A stretch of DNA of 64,000 nt from Gemmatimonadota bacterium (GCA_016873995.1 VGVR01000002.1:119135-183134), one strand, 5' to 3'; shown: positions 1 to 8,694, numbered from the stretch's first letter. The notes: generated from the sequence alone by a model not told the origin. Numbers and translations: made by a program.

Positions 1-770
1 ACGAGGCGGCGCTGAAGGACGCGTCGGTACGTGCCATTCTCAAGGTGCACCGCTCGAACTTCCGCATCACCGGCTTCACGGAAGAGGCATCCCTGGAGGA
101 CCTGGCGGGGCTGGCCCTCGAGAGAGGCGTGCCGCTCCTCCATGACCTGGGCTCGGGGCTGATGATCGACGCTGCGGACCTCGGTCTGACGGGTGAGCCC
201 AGGCCGCACGACGCGCTCGCGGCCGGAGCTGACCTGGTCACGTTCTCGGGCGACAAGCTGCTGGGGGGCCCCCAAGCAGGTATCCTGCTCGGGCGCGCCG
301 CGCTGATTGCCGAGCTGCGCGCGAACCCGCTCTGCCGCGCTCTGCGCGTCGACAAGGTCGGGCTCGCGGGGCTCGAGGCGACGCTTCGGCTCTACCGAGA
401 CCCGGCACGCGCGCGCGAGGAGATCCCGACGCTCCGCATGCTGGGCGCGCCGCTCGCCGAGCTGAGTGTGCGTGCGGGTCGTCTTGGCACGGCGCTGACG
501 GCAGCGGGCGTCCCATGCAGCGTGGTCGACGCGGCTGGTGCCGTCGGCGGCGGCACGTTTCCGGAGGTGGAGCTGCCGTCGAAGGCGGTCGAGGTGCGGG
601 GCGTGGGGGCCGATGCGCTGGCCCGCGCGCTGCGGGACGGACGTCCGCCGGTCGTCGGCCGCATCGTGGAGGATCGGCTCTGGCTCGACGTGCGCACGGT
701 CCTGCCCGGGCAAGAGGACGACTTGGTGCGCCGGGTCCAGGAGGCGCTGCGCCAGGTCTCGTCCGACTGA
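1..770 (+). CDS. selA: L-seryl-tRNA(Sec) selenium transferase, C-terminal part
   Basis: The reading frame is open from base 3, so the 5' part of the gene lies outside the window. About 255 residues remain. SelA is a PLP enzyme that converts seryl-tRNA(Sec) to selenocysteyl-tRNA(Sec) using selenophosphate. The visible part contains the PLP-lysine region FSGDKLLGGPQAG (lysine codon 255-257), the upstream HDLGSG stretch and the conserved LRVDK segment, all typical of the family. The stop TGA (768-770) overlaps the ATG of the next gene by one base, so the two are probably translationally coupled. Its presence implies that the organism makes selenoproteins; selB and selC are not in this window. 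Identification is firm. Confidence 0.93.
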   Translation, partial: EAALKDASVRAILKVHRSNFRITGFTEEASLEDLAGLALERGVPLLHDLGSGLMIDAADLGLTGEPRPHDALAAGADLVTFSGDKLLGGPQAGILLGRAALIAELRANPLCRALRVDKVGLAGLEATLRLYRDPARAREEIPTLRMLGAPLAELSVRAGRLGTALTAAGVPCSVVDAAGAVGGGTFPEVELPSKAVEVRGVGADALARALRDGRPPVVGRIVEDRLWLDVRTVLPGQEDDLVRRVQEALRQVSSD

Positions 771-1321
771 TGCCGCTCCGGCCGGCCGTGTTCGTCGACC
801 GCGACGGCACGATCATCGTCGAGAGGTCGTACCTGGCGGACCCCGCCGGCGTGGCCCTGGTGCCCGGGGTGCCTGACGCCCTCCGCGGGCTGCGCGGCGC
901 CGGGTTCGCCGTCGTGATCGTGACGAACCAGTCGGGGATCGCGCGGGGGCTCTACACCGAGGCCGACTACGAGGCCGTGACGGAGCGGCTCAGGCAGGTG
1001 CTCGCCGCAGACGGCGTCACCGTCGATGGCGTCGAGCACTGCGCGCATCACCCCGACGTCACCGGACCCTGCGAGTGCCGGAAGCCGGGGACGGGGATGC
1101 ACCGGCGGGCCGCGGCGGCCTTGGGGATCGACCTGGCTCGCTCCTACTGCGTCGGAGACAAGCTCGCCGACGTGCTCCCCGCCGCCGAGCTGGGAGGGCG
1201 GGGCATCCTGGTGCGAACGGGGTACGGAAGGGAGCACGAGAGCAGGGTGCCCGAGGGGGTGCGGGTGGTGGACGATTTCCGTGCGGCCGCGGATCTCATC
1301 CTCGGGGACCGGCTCCGTTGA
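770..1321 (+). CDS. gmhB: HAD phosphatase, heptose-1,7-bisphosphate 7-phosphatase type
   Basis: This 183-residue protein starts with the HAD motif DRDG (D10 and D12 as nucleophile and acid/base), followed by motif II TNQSGIARG. It has a zinc-binding pattern C91-x-H93 ... C101-x-C103, which is the GmhB subgroup signature, and a final GDKLADV motif. GmhB removes the 7-phosphate from D-glycero-D-manno-heptose 1,7-bisphosphate during LPS inner-core heptose synthesis. Histidinol-phosphatase domains share the same fold, but a lone protein of this length with the zinc loop fits GmhB better. The ATG overlaps the selA stop by one base. Other heptose genes are not nearby, so the symbol rests on motifs alone. 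Confidence 0.82.
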   Translation: MPLRPAVFVDRDGTIIVERSYLADPAGVALVPGVPDALRGLRGAGFAVVIVTNQSGIARGLYTEADYEAVTERLRQVLAADGVTVDGVEHCAHHPDVTGPCECRKPGTGMHRRAAAALGIDLARSYCVGDKLADVLPAAELGGRGILVRTGYGREHESRVPEGVRVVDDFRAAADLILGDRLR

Positions 1322-1340
1322 AGGGCTTTTCTGCCTCCAT

Positions 1341-1346
1341 TACCTT
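1341..1346 (+). promoter_or_regulatory. possible -10 box of a near-leaderless transcript
   Basis: TACCTT lies six bases before the ATG at 1353 and there is no clear Shine-Dalgarno sequence. It resembles the TAGnnT boxes seen six to nine bases ahead of several other starts in this window. The call is weak because the gene could instead be transcribed from upstream. Confidence 0.22.
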
Positions 1347-1352
1347 GGAACC

Positions 1353-1679
1353 ATGGTCACATTGACGAGAACGGCGACCGCAAAGGTCCAGGACTTCATC
1401 GCGGAGCACGGCGCCAACCAGGACGTCGGGCTGCGGGTGGCGGTCCTCCCCGGTGGGTGCTCGGGCTTCCAGTACGGGCTCAACATCGAGGACGCGCCGG
1501 AAGCCGACGACGAAGTGCTCACCCTCGAAGGCGTGCGGGTGTTCGTGGACCCGTTCAGCGCCCAGTACCTGAACGGCGTCGAAATCGACTACGTCAGCAG
1601 CATGATGGGTCAGGGCTTCACCTTCCGGAACCCGAACGCCACGGGCGGATGCGGGTGCGGGAGCTCGTTCACCGTTTGA
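1353..1679 (+). CDS. A-type iron-sulfur carrier (IscA/ErpA/HesB family)
   Basis: This 108-residue protein has the three conserved cysteines of A-type carriers: C36 in GGCSGFQY, and C100 and C102 in the C-terminal GGCGCGSSF. Such proteins accept an Fe-S cluster from the scaffold and deliver it to apo-targets in the cytoplasm. Length and motif spacing match the family exactly. I cannot tell IscA, SufA and ErpA apart from sequence, so no symbol is given. It lies 31 bases after the phosphatase gene and is not beside other isc or suf genes. A SufT-like gene is present far away at 55562. Confidence 0.93.
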   Translation: MVTLTRTATAKVQDFIAEHGANQDVGLRVAVLPGGCSGFQYGLNIEDAPEADDEVLTLEGVRVFVDPFSAQYLNGVEIDYVSSMMGQGFTFRNPNATGGCGCGSSFTV

Positions 1680-1684
1680 CGGCC

Positions 1685-1707
1685 CCTTCAGTCTCGAGCA
1701 CTGAAGG
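1685..1707 (+). terminator. hairpin between Fe-S carrier and MBL hydrolase
   Basis: A perfect 8-base inverted repeat, CCTTCAGT (1685-1692) and ACTGAAGG (1700-1707), encloses a 7-base loop. No T-run follows, so it may be a weak or Rho-assisted terminator, or an mRNA-processing or stability hairpin inside the operon. The next gene starts 13 bases later. Confidence 0.45.
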
Positions 1708-1719
1708 CTAGCCAGCACG

Positions 1720-2373
1720 GTGATCGTCCGGACCTTCACGGGTGGGGGGTTCGGACAGAACGCCTACCTCACGGTCTGCGAGCCCACGAGGGCCGCAGCG
1801 GTCGTCGATCCCGGTGCGGACGCACCGCGCATGGTCGACGCGATCCTCGCCGAGAAGCTCGACTTGAGCGCGATCTTTCTCACGCACGCGCACATCGATC
1901 ACGTCGAGGGTGTCGCCGACGTGCGGGCGCATTTCCCGGACGTGCCCATCTGGATCCATCCGGATGCGATGCTGATGTACCGGCGCGCGCCTCAGCAGGC
2001 CGCGATGTTCGGGGTTCGCGTGGCCGCACAGCCCGAGCCCACGCACGAGCTCGCCCACGGCCAGCGCCTCGACGTCGGGGGCTGCACGCTCGACGTACGC
2101 TCGGCGCCGGGGCACGCTCCCGGCCACGTCATCCTGGTGGCGACCGACAGGAGCTTCGCGCTGGTGGGTGACGTCGTCTTCCACGGCTCGATCGGCAGGA
2201 CGGACCTCCCCGGCGGCGACTTCACCACGCTCATGAAGTCCATCCGCGATCAGGTGCTCACGCTCCCCGACACCACGGTGCTCTACTCGGGGCACGGCCC
2301 GCCCACCACGGTCGGCGAGGAGCGCGCGACGAACCCGTACCTGATGGGGCACACGGGGAGTCAGTTCGCGTGA
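1720..2373 (+). CDS. MBL-fold hydrolase, glyoxalase II-like
   Basis: This 217-residue protein has the metallo-beta-lactamase motif THAHIDH (H56, H58, D60, H61). It also has the later metal ligands in PGHAPGH, in GDVVF and in the C-terminal SGHGPPT. This short form without the glyoxalase II C-terminal domain is the YcbL-type of hydroxyacylglutathione hydrolase-like enzyme, which acts on thioesters in the cytoplasm. The start is GTG at 1720. Its stop overlaps the purN start by four bases (GTGA), so it is co-translated with the purine genes. The true substrate cannot be deduced. Confidence 0.85.
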   Translation: MIVRTFTGGGFGQNAYLTVCEPTRAAAVVDPGADAPRMVDAILAEKLDLSAIFLTHAHIDHVEGVADVRAHFPDVPIWIHPDAMLMYRRAPQQAAMFGVRVAAQPEPTHELAHGQRLDVGGCTLDVRSAPGHAPGHVILVATDRSFALVGDVVFHGSIGRTDLPGGDFTTLMKSIRDQVLTLPDTTVLYSGHGPPTTVGEERATNPYLMGHTGSQFA

Positions 2374-3017
2374 AGGTGCGGGCGGCGGTCTTCGCCTCGG
2401 GGGGCGGCTCGAACTTCCAGGCGCTCCTGGACCACCAGACGCCCGACGGCACGTGGAGCATCGTGCTCCTCGTGAGCGATCGCGAGCATGCTGGCGCCAT
2501 CGAGCGGGCGGCGGCCGCGAACGTGCCGAGCGCGGTCATCGCCACCTCCGGTCGTGATGCGAGCGCCGTGGCGCAGGAGATGCTCGAGCTGCTCGCGCGG
2601 CACCGCGTCGCGCTCATCTTGCTAGCTGGCTACGTGAAGCTGATACCACGCGAGGTGGTGGCGCGCTATCGCGGTAGGATGCTGAACGTCCATCCTGCAC
2701 TCCTTCCCGCGTTCGGCGGCAAGGGGATGTACGGCAAGCGCGTGCACACTGCGGTGATCGAGTCGGGTGCGCGGGAGAGCGGAGCCACGGTCCACTTCGT
2801 GGATGAGGAGTACGACCGGGGGCCGATCGTCGCCCAGCGGCGCGTGCCGGTCCTGGCGGGCGACACGGCGGAGGAGCTCGCGGCGCGTGTGCTCGCGGTC
2901 GAGCACGAGCTCTATCCGCTTGCGGTCGATCACGTGTGCCAAGCGCTCGCCGCGGGGCTCGAGCCGACACCCATGACGCAATCACTGAGGAACACCATCG
3001 AGGAGTCCACGAGATGA
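2370..3017 (+). CDS. purN: phosphoribosylglycinamide formyltransferase
   Basis: PurN transfers a formyl group from 10-formyltetrahydrofolate to GAR in step 3 of purine synthesis. The 215-residue product has FASGGGSNF near the N-terminus. It also has the catalytic NVHPALLPAFGG stretch (Asn and His) and the DEEYDRGPIV motif carrying the catalytic Asp. The start is a GTG that overlaps the preceding stop, and the gene's own stop overlaps the purH ATG (ATGA). The pairing with purH, which encodes the last two steps of the same pathway, confirms the call. Confidence 0.95.
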   Translation: MKVRAAVFASGGGSNFQALLDHQTPDGTWSIVLLVSDREHAGAIERAAAANVPSAVIATSGRDASAVAQEMLELLARHRVALILLAGYVKLIPREVVARYRGRMLNVHPALLPAFGGKGMYGKRVHTAVIESGARESGATVHFVDEEYDRGPIVAQRRVPVLAGDTAEELAARVLAVEHELYPLAVDHVCQALAAGLEPTPMTQSLRNTIEESTR

Positions 3018-4591
3018 AGCGGGCGTTGCTCAGCGTGTCGGACAAGACGGGGATCGTCCCGTTCGCTCGTGGCTTGGCGACGAGAGGGTGGGAGATCCTC
3101 TCCACGGGCGGCACCGCGAAGACGCTGCGCAACGGCGGACTCGACGTGACGAACGTCTCCGACGTGACCGGGCACCCCGAGATGATGGAAGGGCGGGTGA
3201 AGACGCTCCACCCGGCCATCCACGCGGGCCTGCTGGCGCGCCGCGCGCGGGCCGACGACATGGCCGCGCTCGAGCAGGCGGGCTACTTCCCGATCGATCT
3301 GGTGGCCGTGAACCTCTATCCGTTCCGCGAAACCATCGCGGAGCAAGGCGTGACCGTCGACGAGGCGATGGAGCAGGTGGACATCGGCGGGCCGACGATG
3401 CTGCGCGCGGCCGCCAAGAGCCACCGCGACGTGTACGTCATCGTGGACCCGACAGACTACGACAGGGTCCTCGCCGCGCTCGACGCACCCAGCCGTGCCG
3501 ACTTCAAGCGCACGTTGGCGGCCAAGGCGTTCCGGCACGTGAGTGGGTACGACGCCGCGGTGGCGGAGTACCTTGGCGCCGACGGGCCGTGGGAGGCGTT
3601 TCCCGAGCGTCTGCTCGCGTCGTTGCGTCGCGTGCAGACGCTGCGTTACGGCGAGAACCCCGACCAAGAAGGGGCGTTCTACGCGTACGACCGAACCGCC
3701 GGGCTCGCCGCACTCGAGCAGCACCACGGCAAACCGCTCTCCTACAACAACCTGCTCGACCTGGACGGAGCGCTTCTCTGCCTGGCGCCCTTCGCGCGCA
3801 CGAAGCGCGCGGCGGTGTGCATCATCAAGCACACCACGCCGTGTGGGCTCGCGGTGGCGGATACAACGGCCGAGGCGTACGAAAAGGCACTCGCGACGGA
3901 CCCGACCAGCGCGTTCGGTTCGGTGATCGCGCTCAACCGGGAAGTGGATCCCAGGACTGCCGAGCTGATGTCCCAGCTCTTCGTCGAGTGCATCGTGGCG
4001 CCTGGGTACGCGCCGGACGCTCTGGCCAAGCTCACCGCGAAGAAGAACGTGCGGCTCCTCACGTATCCTTCGAAGAACGTGGCCGGGTTCCTCGAGGCGT
4101 ACGGGAAAGACCCCGAGCCGCGGCTGCTCCGCTCCGTGTACGGCGGCGTGCTCGTGCAGACGCCGGCACCGCTGCCGCGCTACGACCAGGCCCGGGACGA
4201 ATGGAGAGTCGTGAGCGAGCGCCAGCCGACCGAAGCCGAGTGGGACGACCTGCGCTTCGCCTGGGCCGCGGTGTTCGGGGTGAAGTCGAACGCGATCCTG
4301 CTCGCGCGCGACGGCGCGGTGCTCGGCATCGGGGCGGGGCAGATGAGCCGCGTCGACTCCTCCAAGATCGCCGGGATGAAGGCGCTCGAGGCCGGGCACT
4401 CTCTCGCAGGGTGCGCGCTCGCATCGGATGCGTTCTTCCCGTTCCGCGACGGGGTGGACGCGGCGGCCGCGGCCGGGGTGCGCGCGATCGTGCAGCCGGG
4501 TGGCTCCGTGCGCGACGAGGAAGTGATCGCGGCCGCGAACGAGCACGGCATCGCCATGGTGTTCACGGGGCGGCGGTTGTTCCGGCACTAG
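3014..4591 (+). CDS. purH: bifunctional AICAR transformylase / IMP cyclohydrolase
   Basis: This 525-residue protein has the usual PurH length and carries out the last two steps of IMP synthesis. The N-terminal IMP cyclohydrolase domain shows SVSDKTG, STGGTAKTL and the VKTLHPAIHAGLL motif. The C-terminal AICAR formyltransferase domain shows RYGENPDQ, the KHTTPCG motif and the C-terminal RDGVDAAAAAG region, and ends in FRH. I chose ATG 3014, which overlaps the purN stop. An in-frame GTG upstream lies inside purN and would add residues the family lacks. It is the last gene of the operon; 171 bases follow without a clear terminator. Confidence 0.96.
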   Translation: MKRALLSVSDKTGIVPFARGLATRGWEILSTGGTAKTLRNGGLDVTNVSDVTGHPEMMEGRVKTLHPAIHAGLLARRARADDMAALEQAGYFPIDLVAVNLYPFRETIAEQGVTVDEAMEQVDIGGPTMLRAAAKSHRDVYVIVDPTDYDRVLAALDAPSRADFKRTLAAKAFRHVSGYDAAVAEYLGADGPWEAFPERLLASLRRVQTLRYGENPDQEGAFYAYDRTAGLAALEQHHGKPLSYNNLLDLDGALLCLAPFARTKRAAVCIIKHTTPCGLAVADTTAEAYEKALATDPTSAFGSVIALNREVDPRTAELMSQLFVECIVAPGYAPDALAKLTAKKNVRLLTYPSKNVAGFLEAYGKDPEPRLLRSVYGGVLVQTPAPLPRYDQARDEWRVVSERQPTEAEWDDLRFAWAAVFGVKSNAILLARDGAVLGIGAGQMSRVDSSKIAGMKALEAGHSLAGCALASDAFFPFRDGVDAAAAAGVRAIVQPGGSVRDEEVIAAANEHGIAMVFTGRRLFRH

Positions 4592-4762
4592 GACATGTGC
4601 GGCCGCGGCGATGAGGGGGGTAGGCGTGTTGGCCTGGCCTGCGGCTGTGCCCCGCTCCCCTGGCGGGACCCGTACGAATGCGCGACGGTAGCGCCCTACA
4701 CACGGCGGGGCTTCCGCGGGAACGCGGGTGCCCCCTGCACGGCGTCTCCCAGGAGTAACTCG

Positions 4763-6874
4763 ATGCGCGGCAGAGTTTGGGCGGTCCTCGCGTTCCTCGC
4801 CCCGGCCTTCACGACCGGGGCCGCGGCGCAGCTCGCCAGCTACGACCTCGAGGGCGTCGAGGTCGGGCGCTTCGACTACGGCAAGATGTGGCCGTTCGAG
4901 TACGCACCCATGGAGTACTTCAGAGAGACGTACGGCTTCGAGGCAGACTCCGCCTGGTTTGCGCGCGCTCGACTCTCTGCGCTGCGCATTCCCGGGTGCT
5001 CGGCGGCGTTCGTGTCGTCGAGCGGGCTGGTCGTGACCAACCATCACTGCGTTCGCGACGCCGTGTCGCAGGTGGCGCAAGGCGGCGAGCGCCTGCTCGA
5101 TGACGGTTTCTTCGCACCGACGGTAGCGGCCGAGCGGCGAATCCCCGACTTCTACGCGGACCAGCTCATCGATGTCCGAGACGTGTCCGAGCGGATGTTC
5201 GGCGCGCTCGCCGGTGCGACTTCGGACGCCGCGCGCGCCGAGGCTCGCGAGCGGGCAGAGGCCGCAATCATCGCGGAGGCGCGGGCAGAGCACGCGGCCG
5301 CAGCCGACTCGCTGTTCGTACAGGTCGTCGATCTCTACGGGGGAGGCCGCTACTCCGTCTACGTCTTCAGGCGCTTCACCGATGTACGTCTGGTGTTCGC
5401 CGTCGAGCTCGAGATGGGCTTCTTCGGCGGCGATCCGGACAACTTCACGTATCCGCGCTATGCGCTCGACTTCGCCTTCCTGCGCATCTACGACGACGGT
5501 GCCCCGTACCGCGCGGAGCACTTCTTCGGCTGGGGCTCCGAAGGGGTCGAGGAAGGCGACGCGGTCTTCGTCATCGGAAATCCCGGGCAGACGAACCGCC
5601 TCGCCACGATGGATCAGATCCGCCTCCAGGCGGAGGTCACCGTGCCGGCGCAGGTCGGCTGGCTCGCCAGCACCCATCGCGCGCTCGGCGATTTCTATGC
5701 GCTGGACCCCGCGCAGGCCGATGCGATGGGGGTGAGAGACATGATGTTCAGCCTCTCGAACTCGCTGAAAGCGTACCGCGGCCGTGCAGCGGCGCTGCAG
5801 AACCCACTCGTGGTGGCGCGAAAGGCGGCAGGGGAGCGTGCGTTCAGGGCCGAGATCTCGGCCCGGCCCGGGCTCGCAGCAGCGGGTGGCGTGCTAGAGG
5901 AGATCGCCGGGATCCAGGCGGAAAAGCGCGCGCTGGCGCCGGGGTACGCCGCGTTTCTGTCGATCAACAATCCGTCCTTTTCAGCGGCAGTCATTCGGCG
6001 CGCGATCACTGCGTATCAACTCGTGGCCTCACGGCAGGGCGGGGCGCCGGAGAACGCGCTCGGTGCCATACGCGCGCGGTTGCTCCAGGTCGGCGACTTT
6101 CCGGCCCCGCTCGAGCGGAGCCTGTTGGAGAATCGACTGGCGGACTTCGTGCGCTATTTGCCGCAGGATCACCCGGCTGTGCGCTTCGTGAGGGAGCAGG
6201 GGGGCCCCGACGCCGCGGCGCGTGCGCTGCTCGCGTCGCCGCTCGGACGCGCCGAGTCGACGGCTGGTGCGGTGGAGTCCTTGTCCGCGCAGGATCCAGT
6301 CGTCCGCCTCGGCGCAGCGATTTTGCCCAGCTATGCGGAGTTCGCCGACGAGTGGAACGCTCTGACGGCCCGGGAGGGTGAGCTCACGATCGAGCTGGGG
6401 CGCGCCCGCTTCGACATCTATGGAGAGAGCATTCCGCCCGACGGCACGTTCTCGCCGCGAATCACGGACGGCGTCGTGGGGGGATATCCGTACAACGGCA
6501 CGGTCGCGCCGGCGTACACGACGTTCTTCGGCATCTACGACCGCGCGGTGGGGCACGCCGGCAGCGTCGACTGGAGCCTGCCCCCGCGCTGGGAGACTCC
6601 GCCGAACGGGCTCGACCTCTCGACGCCCCTCAACTTCGTCTCGACCGCGGACAGCTACGGGGGCAACTCCGGTTCGCCAGCCGTGACGCGCGACCTCGAA
6701 CTCGTCGGCCTCAACTTCGACCGCAACGTCAACGGGCTGACGCGGGACTACATCTATCTGCCCGAGCAGGGGCGCAACGTGATGGTCGACGTGAGGGCGA
6801 TCGAAGCCGCGCTCGTTCACGCGTACGGTGCGCAGCGGATCATCACGGAGCTCGAGCGCGGCGGGCTGGAGTAG
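4763..6874 (+). CDS. secreted S46 dipeptidyl-peptidase, DPP11-like
   Basis: This 703-residue protein has a signal peptide (about residues 1-23, ending in AAAQ) and the S46 serine peptidase fold. The catalytic His is in TNHHC (92-96), the central region carries an Asp, and the nucleophile is S636 in GGNSGSP. S46 enzymes release dipeptides from peptide N-termini in the periplasm. Eighteen residues after the nucleophile is R654, in GLNFDRN. In characterised members Arg at this offset (S655/R673 of Porphyromonas DPP11) selects Asp or Glu at P1, while DPP7 has Gly, so DPP11-type specificity is inferred. The ATG has an AGGAG at 4751-4755. Long upstream in-frame extension is not needed. Confidence 0.9.
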   Translation: MRGRVWAVLAFLAPAFTTGAAAQLASYDLEGVEVGRFDYGKMWPFEYAPMEYFRETYGFEADSAWFARARLSALRIPGCSAAFVSSSGLVVTNHHCVRDAVSQVAQGGERLLDDGFFAPTVAAERRIPDFYADQLIDVRDVSERMFGALAGATSDAARAEARERAEAAIIAEARAEHAAAADSLFVQVVDLYGGGRYSVYVFRRFTDVRLVFAVELEMGFFGGDPDNFTYPRYALDFAFLRIYDDGAPYRAEHFFGWGSEGVEEGDAVFVIGNPGQTNRLATMDQIRLQAEVTVPAQVGWLASTHRALGDFYALDPAQADAMGVRDMMFSLSNSLKAYRGRAAALQNPLVVARKAAGERAFRAEISARPGLAAAGGVLEEIAGIQAEKRALAPGYAAFLSINNPSFSAAVIRRAITAYQLVASRQGGAPENALGAIRARLLQVGDFPAPLERSLLENRLADFVRYLPQDHPAVRFVREQGGPDAAARALLASPLGRAESTAGAVESLSAQDPVVRLGAAILPSYAEFADEWNALTAREGELTIELGRARFDIYGESIPPDGTFSPRITDGVVGGYPYNGTVAPAYTTFFGIYDRAVGHAGSVDWSLPPRWETPPNGLDLSTPLNFVSTADSYGGNSGSPAVTRDLELVGLNFDRNVNGLTRDYIYLPEQGRNVMVDVRAIEAALVHAYGAQRIITELERGGLE

Positions 6875-6944
6875 GAAAGGGCAGGACCGCCCGCCGGCAC
6901 CGCGCCCTTGGGTCGGGTGCTCCCCTCGCGTTTAGGTTGAAGGT

Positions 6945-6960
6945 CCTGGAGGGGTGGCAG
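6945..6960 (+). repeat. 16-base copy of the tRNA-Ser 5' end
   Basis: CCTGGAGGGGTGGCAG at 6945-6960 is identical to 8692-8707, which covers the last three leader bases and the first 13 bases of the tRNA-Ser gene. A GCCCTCC at 7032-7038 could pair with most of the acceptor strand at nearly the right distance. There is no anticodon stem or T-arm between them. It is therefore not a working tRNA gene; it may be the remnant of a duplicated one. The rest of the 6875-7152 gap shows nothing recognisable except a TAGATT box at about 7105. Confidence 0.5.
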
Positions 6961-7152
6961 GCCTCGATACGCACGGACGCGTGGAAGCTGGACGAGTCGC
7001 CAGGGCTCTCATGAGCGGATTCTCACCCAAAGCCCTCCGGGCGAGCAAGGAAGTCCCGGAGGCACGGGTATTGATGTGCCTCTGGGCAGGCCGTGACGAG
7101 ATCCCATAGATTGTCCGCAGAACGGCCCTTGGCCTCGGAGGAGGAGAAGAGC

Positions 7153-8586
7153 ATGACCCGAGACGCGAACCGTCGTGTTCCTGTGGCCCTGGTCCTGGCC
7201 CTCAGTTCGGCGATGGCAGCCGAGGTGAACGCCCAGGGAGCTACCCAGGCTGCCGCCGACGTGGCGACACCGCACGCCCCCGCCACCTACTACGGCGCGG
7301 TCCAGTCGGCGCTCGAGCGGAACTGCGTGACGTGCCACAGCGAGACCCGCGCGAGCCTCGGTGGCATGACGGCTCCGTTCGCGCTCACGACCTACGAGGA
7401 TGCCCGCCGCTACGCGAGGAGCATCGCACGGGCGGTCGCCAACGACTACATGCCTCCCTGGGATGCGGATATCCAGCACAAGGGCATGTTCAACAACGAG
7501 CGCTACCTCTCGGACGAGGACAAGCAGACGCTGATCGAGTGGGCGGATGCCGGGGCACCGATGGGCAACCCGTCCGAAGCGCCGAGCTTCGTCAGCTCCC
7601 AGGACGTCGTCCGGGTGCAGGAGCCCACCGCGGACGCCGACGGACGCATCTGGCTGAACGGAGATCCCGACATGGTGATCGGGTTCGAGGAGCCGGTTCT
7701 CGTCTGCGCCGCCGTCGACGACTGGCAGCCCAATCTTCCCCAGCGCGTCATCTCCGGGACGATCACCGAGCCGAAGTGGATCCGCGCAACGGAGTACAAC
7801 ACCAGCTCCATCGTGCACCACACCGTCTCCAGCCTGCTCGGCGTCGGCACGCCAGGTCGCGGCCCCGTCGTCTATCCCGAGGGCTGGGGCATCCTGATGC
7901 TGCCCGGTCAGCACATGAGCATCAGCATGCACTACCACAAGGAGAAGGGCATCGAGTACCTCGACGACACGCGCGGCGCGATCCAGTTCTACGACGACGG
8001 CGCCGTCATCGACTACGTCGTCGAGACCGACCTCCAGCCCTATCAGGACTTCGTCATCCCCGCCGGCGATCCGTACTACCAGGTTCAGAACACGACCCAC
8101 TTTGAGGAGGACATCTATCTCTTGTCGATGGGGCCGCACGCGCACTACCGGGGCAGGGCCGTGCGCGTCGAGCTCCAGCGTCCCGACCGGCAGTTCCGCG
8201 AGACGCTGCTCTGGGTGCCCGACTACGACTTCAACTGGCAGTTCCAGTACGAGCTCAAGGAGCCGTACCTCGTGCCCGCCGGGTCCTCGATGATCACGAC
8301 CTGGTACTACGACAACTCCGCGGATAACCCCTACAACCCCGATCCCACGGTCGACGTGGTCTACGGACCCGCGACGACGGACGAGATGATGAACTCGCGC
8401 ATCTACTACGCACGGGCGAAGCCGCTCGGCCTCCGCGTCGGCGATCCGATCCCGCAGGAAATCATCGACCGCGCCCGCGCGGCCGACGAGCGGGCCGCGC
8501 GCACCGCGCAGGACTGGGAAGCCGCCAGCGGCAACTGTGTGCAGACGCCGGCACGCGGACCGGCGCGGGGCGTGGCGAGTAGGTAA
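7153..8586 (+). CDS. secreted haem c-binding, copper monooxygenase-like protein
   Basis: This 477-residue protein has a signal peptide (about 1-28), a CxxCH haem c motif at C58-C61-H62 and a region rich in HH and HxH pairs. These include the IVHHTV, MHYHKEKG and MGPHAHYRG motifs. The last two resemble the copper ligands of ascorbate-dependent (PHM/DBH-type) monooxygenases, a domain combination known from uncharacterised periplasmic proteins. It would act in the periplasm as an electron-fed oxidase or monooxygenase; substrate unknown. ATG 7153 was preferred to an upstream ATG at 7093 because a GAGGAGGAG ribosome site precedes it and the signal peptide starts there. A strong terminator follows. 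Confidence 0.72.
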   Translation: MTRDANRRVPVALVLALSSAMAAEVNAQGATQAAADVATPHAPATYYGAVQSALERNCVTCHSETRASLGGMTAPFALTTYEDARRYARSIARAVANDYMPPWDADIQHKGMFNNERYLSDEDKQTLIEWADAGAPMGNPSEAPSFVSSQDVVRVQEPTADADGRIWLNGDPDMVIGFEEPVLVCAAVDDWQPNLPQRVISGTITEPKWIRATEYNTSSIVHHTVSSLLGVGTPGRGPVVYPEGWGILMLPGQHMSISMHYHKEKGIEYLDDTRGAIQFYDDGAVIDYVVETDLQPYQDFVIPAGDPYYQVQNTTHFEEDIYLLSMGPHAHYRGRAVRVELQRPDRQFRETLLWVPDYDFNWQFQYELKEPYLVPAGSSMITTWYYDNSADNPYNPDPTVDVVYGPATTDEMMNSRIYYARAKPLGLRVGDPIPQEIIDRARAADERAARTAQDWEAASGNCVQTPARGPARGVASR

Positions 8587-8616
8587 GTCGTCTACGGGCG
8601 CACGATTGCTCGACGG

Positions 8617-8646
8617 GAGGCCGCATCTCTTCGGAGGTGCGGCCTC
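8617..8646 (+). terminator. hairpin terminator after the haem/copper protein
   Basis: A 12-base-pair stem (8617-8628 with 8635-8646, one G-T pair) closes a CTTCGG loop. It sits 30 bases after the stop codon at 8586. The following bases are TCGTGC, so the T-tract is poor, but the stem is very stable. Confidence 0.65.
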
Positions 8647-8653
8647 TCGTGCA

Positions 8654-8682
8654 TTCGGATGCTCGGCGATTGTTCTTAGATT
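8654..8682 (+). promoter_or_regulatory. promoter of tRNA-Ser
   Basis: A -10-like TAGATT (8677-8682) lies 12 bases before the tRNA. A weak -35-like TTCGGA (8654-8659) stands 17 bases further upstream. Spacing fits a housekeeping sigma factor. The -35 match is poor. Confidence 0.4.
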
Positions 8683-8694
8683 GCTCGGCTCCCT

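Noticed and set aside
2930..5677. 915-residue open frame on the minus strand
   Set aside because: It is antisense to purH and the S46 peptidase start. Its composition is Arg/His/Val-rich with no domain, as expected of a high-GC shadow frame.
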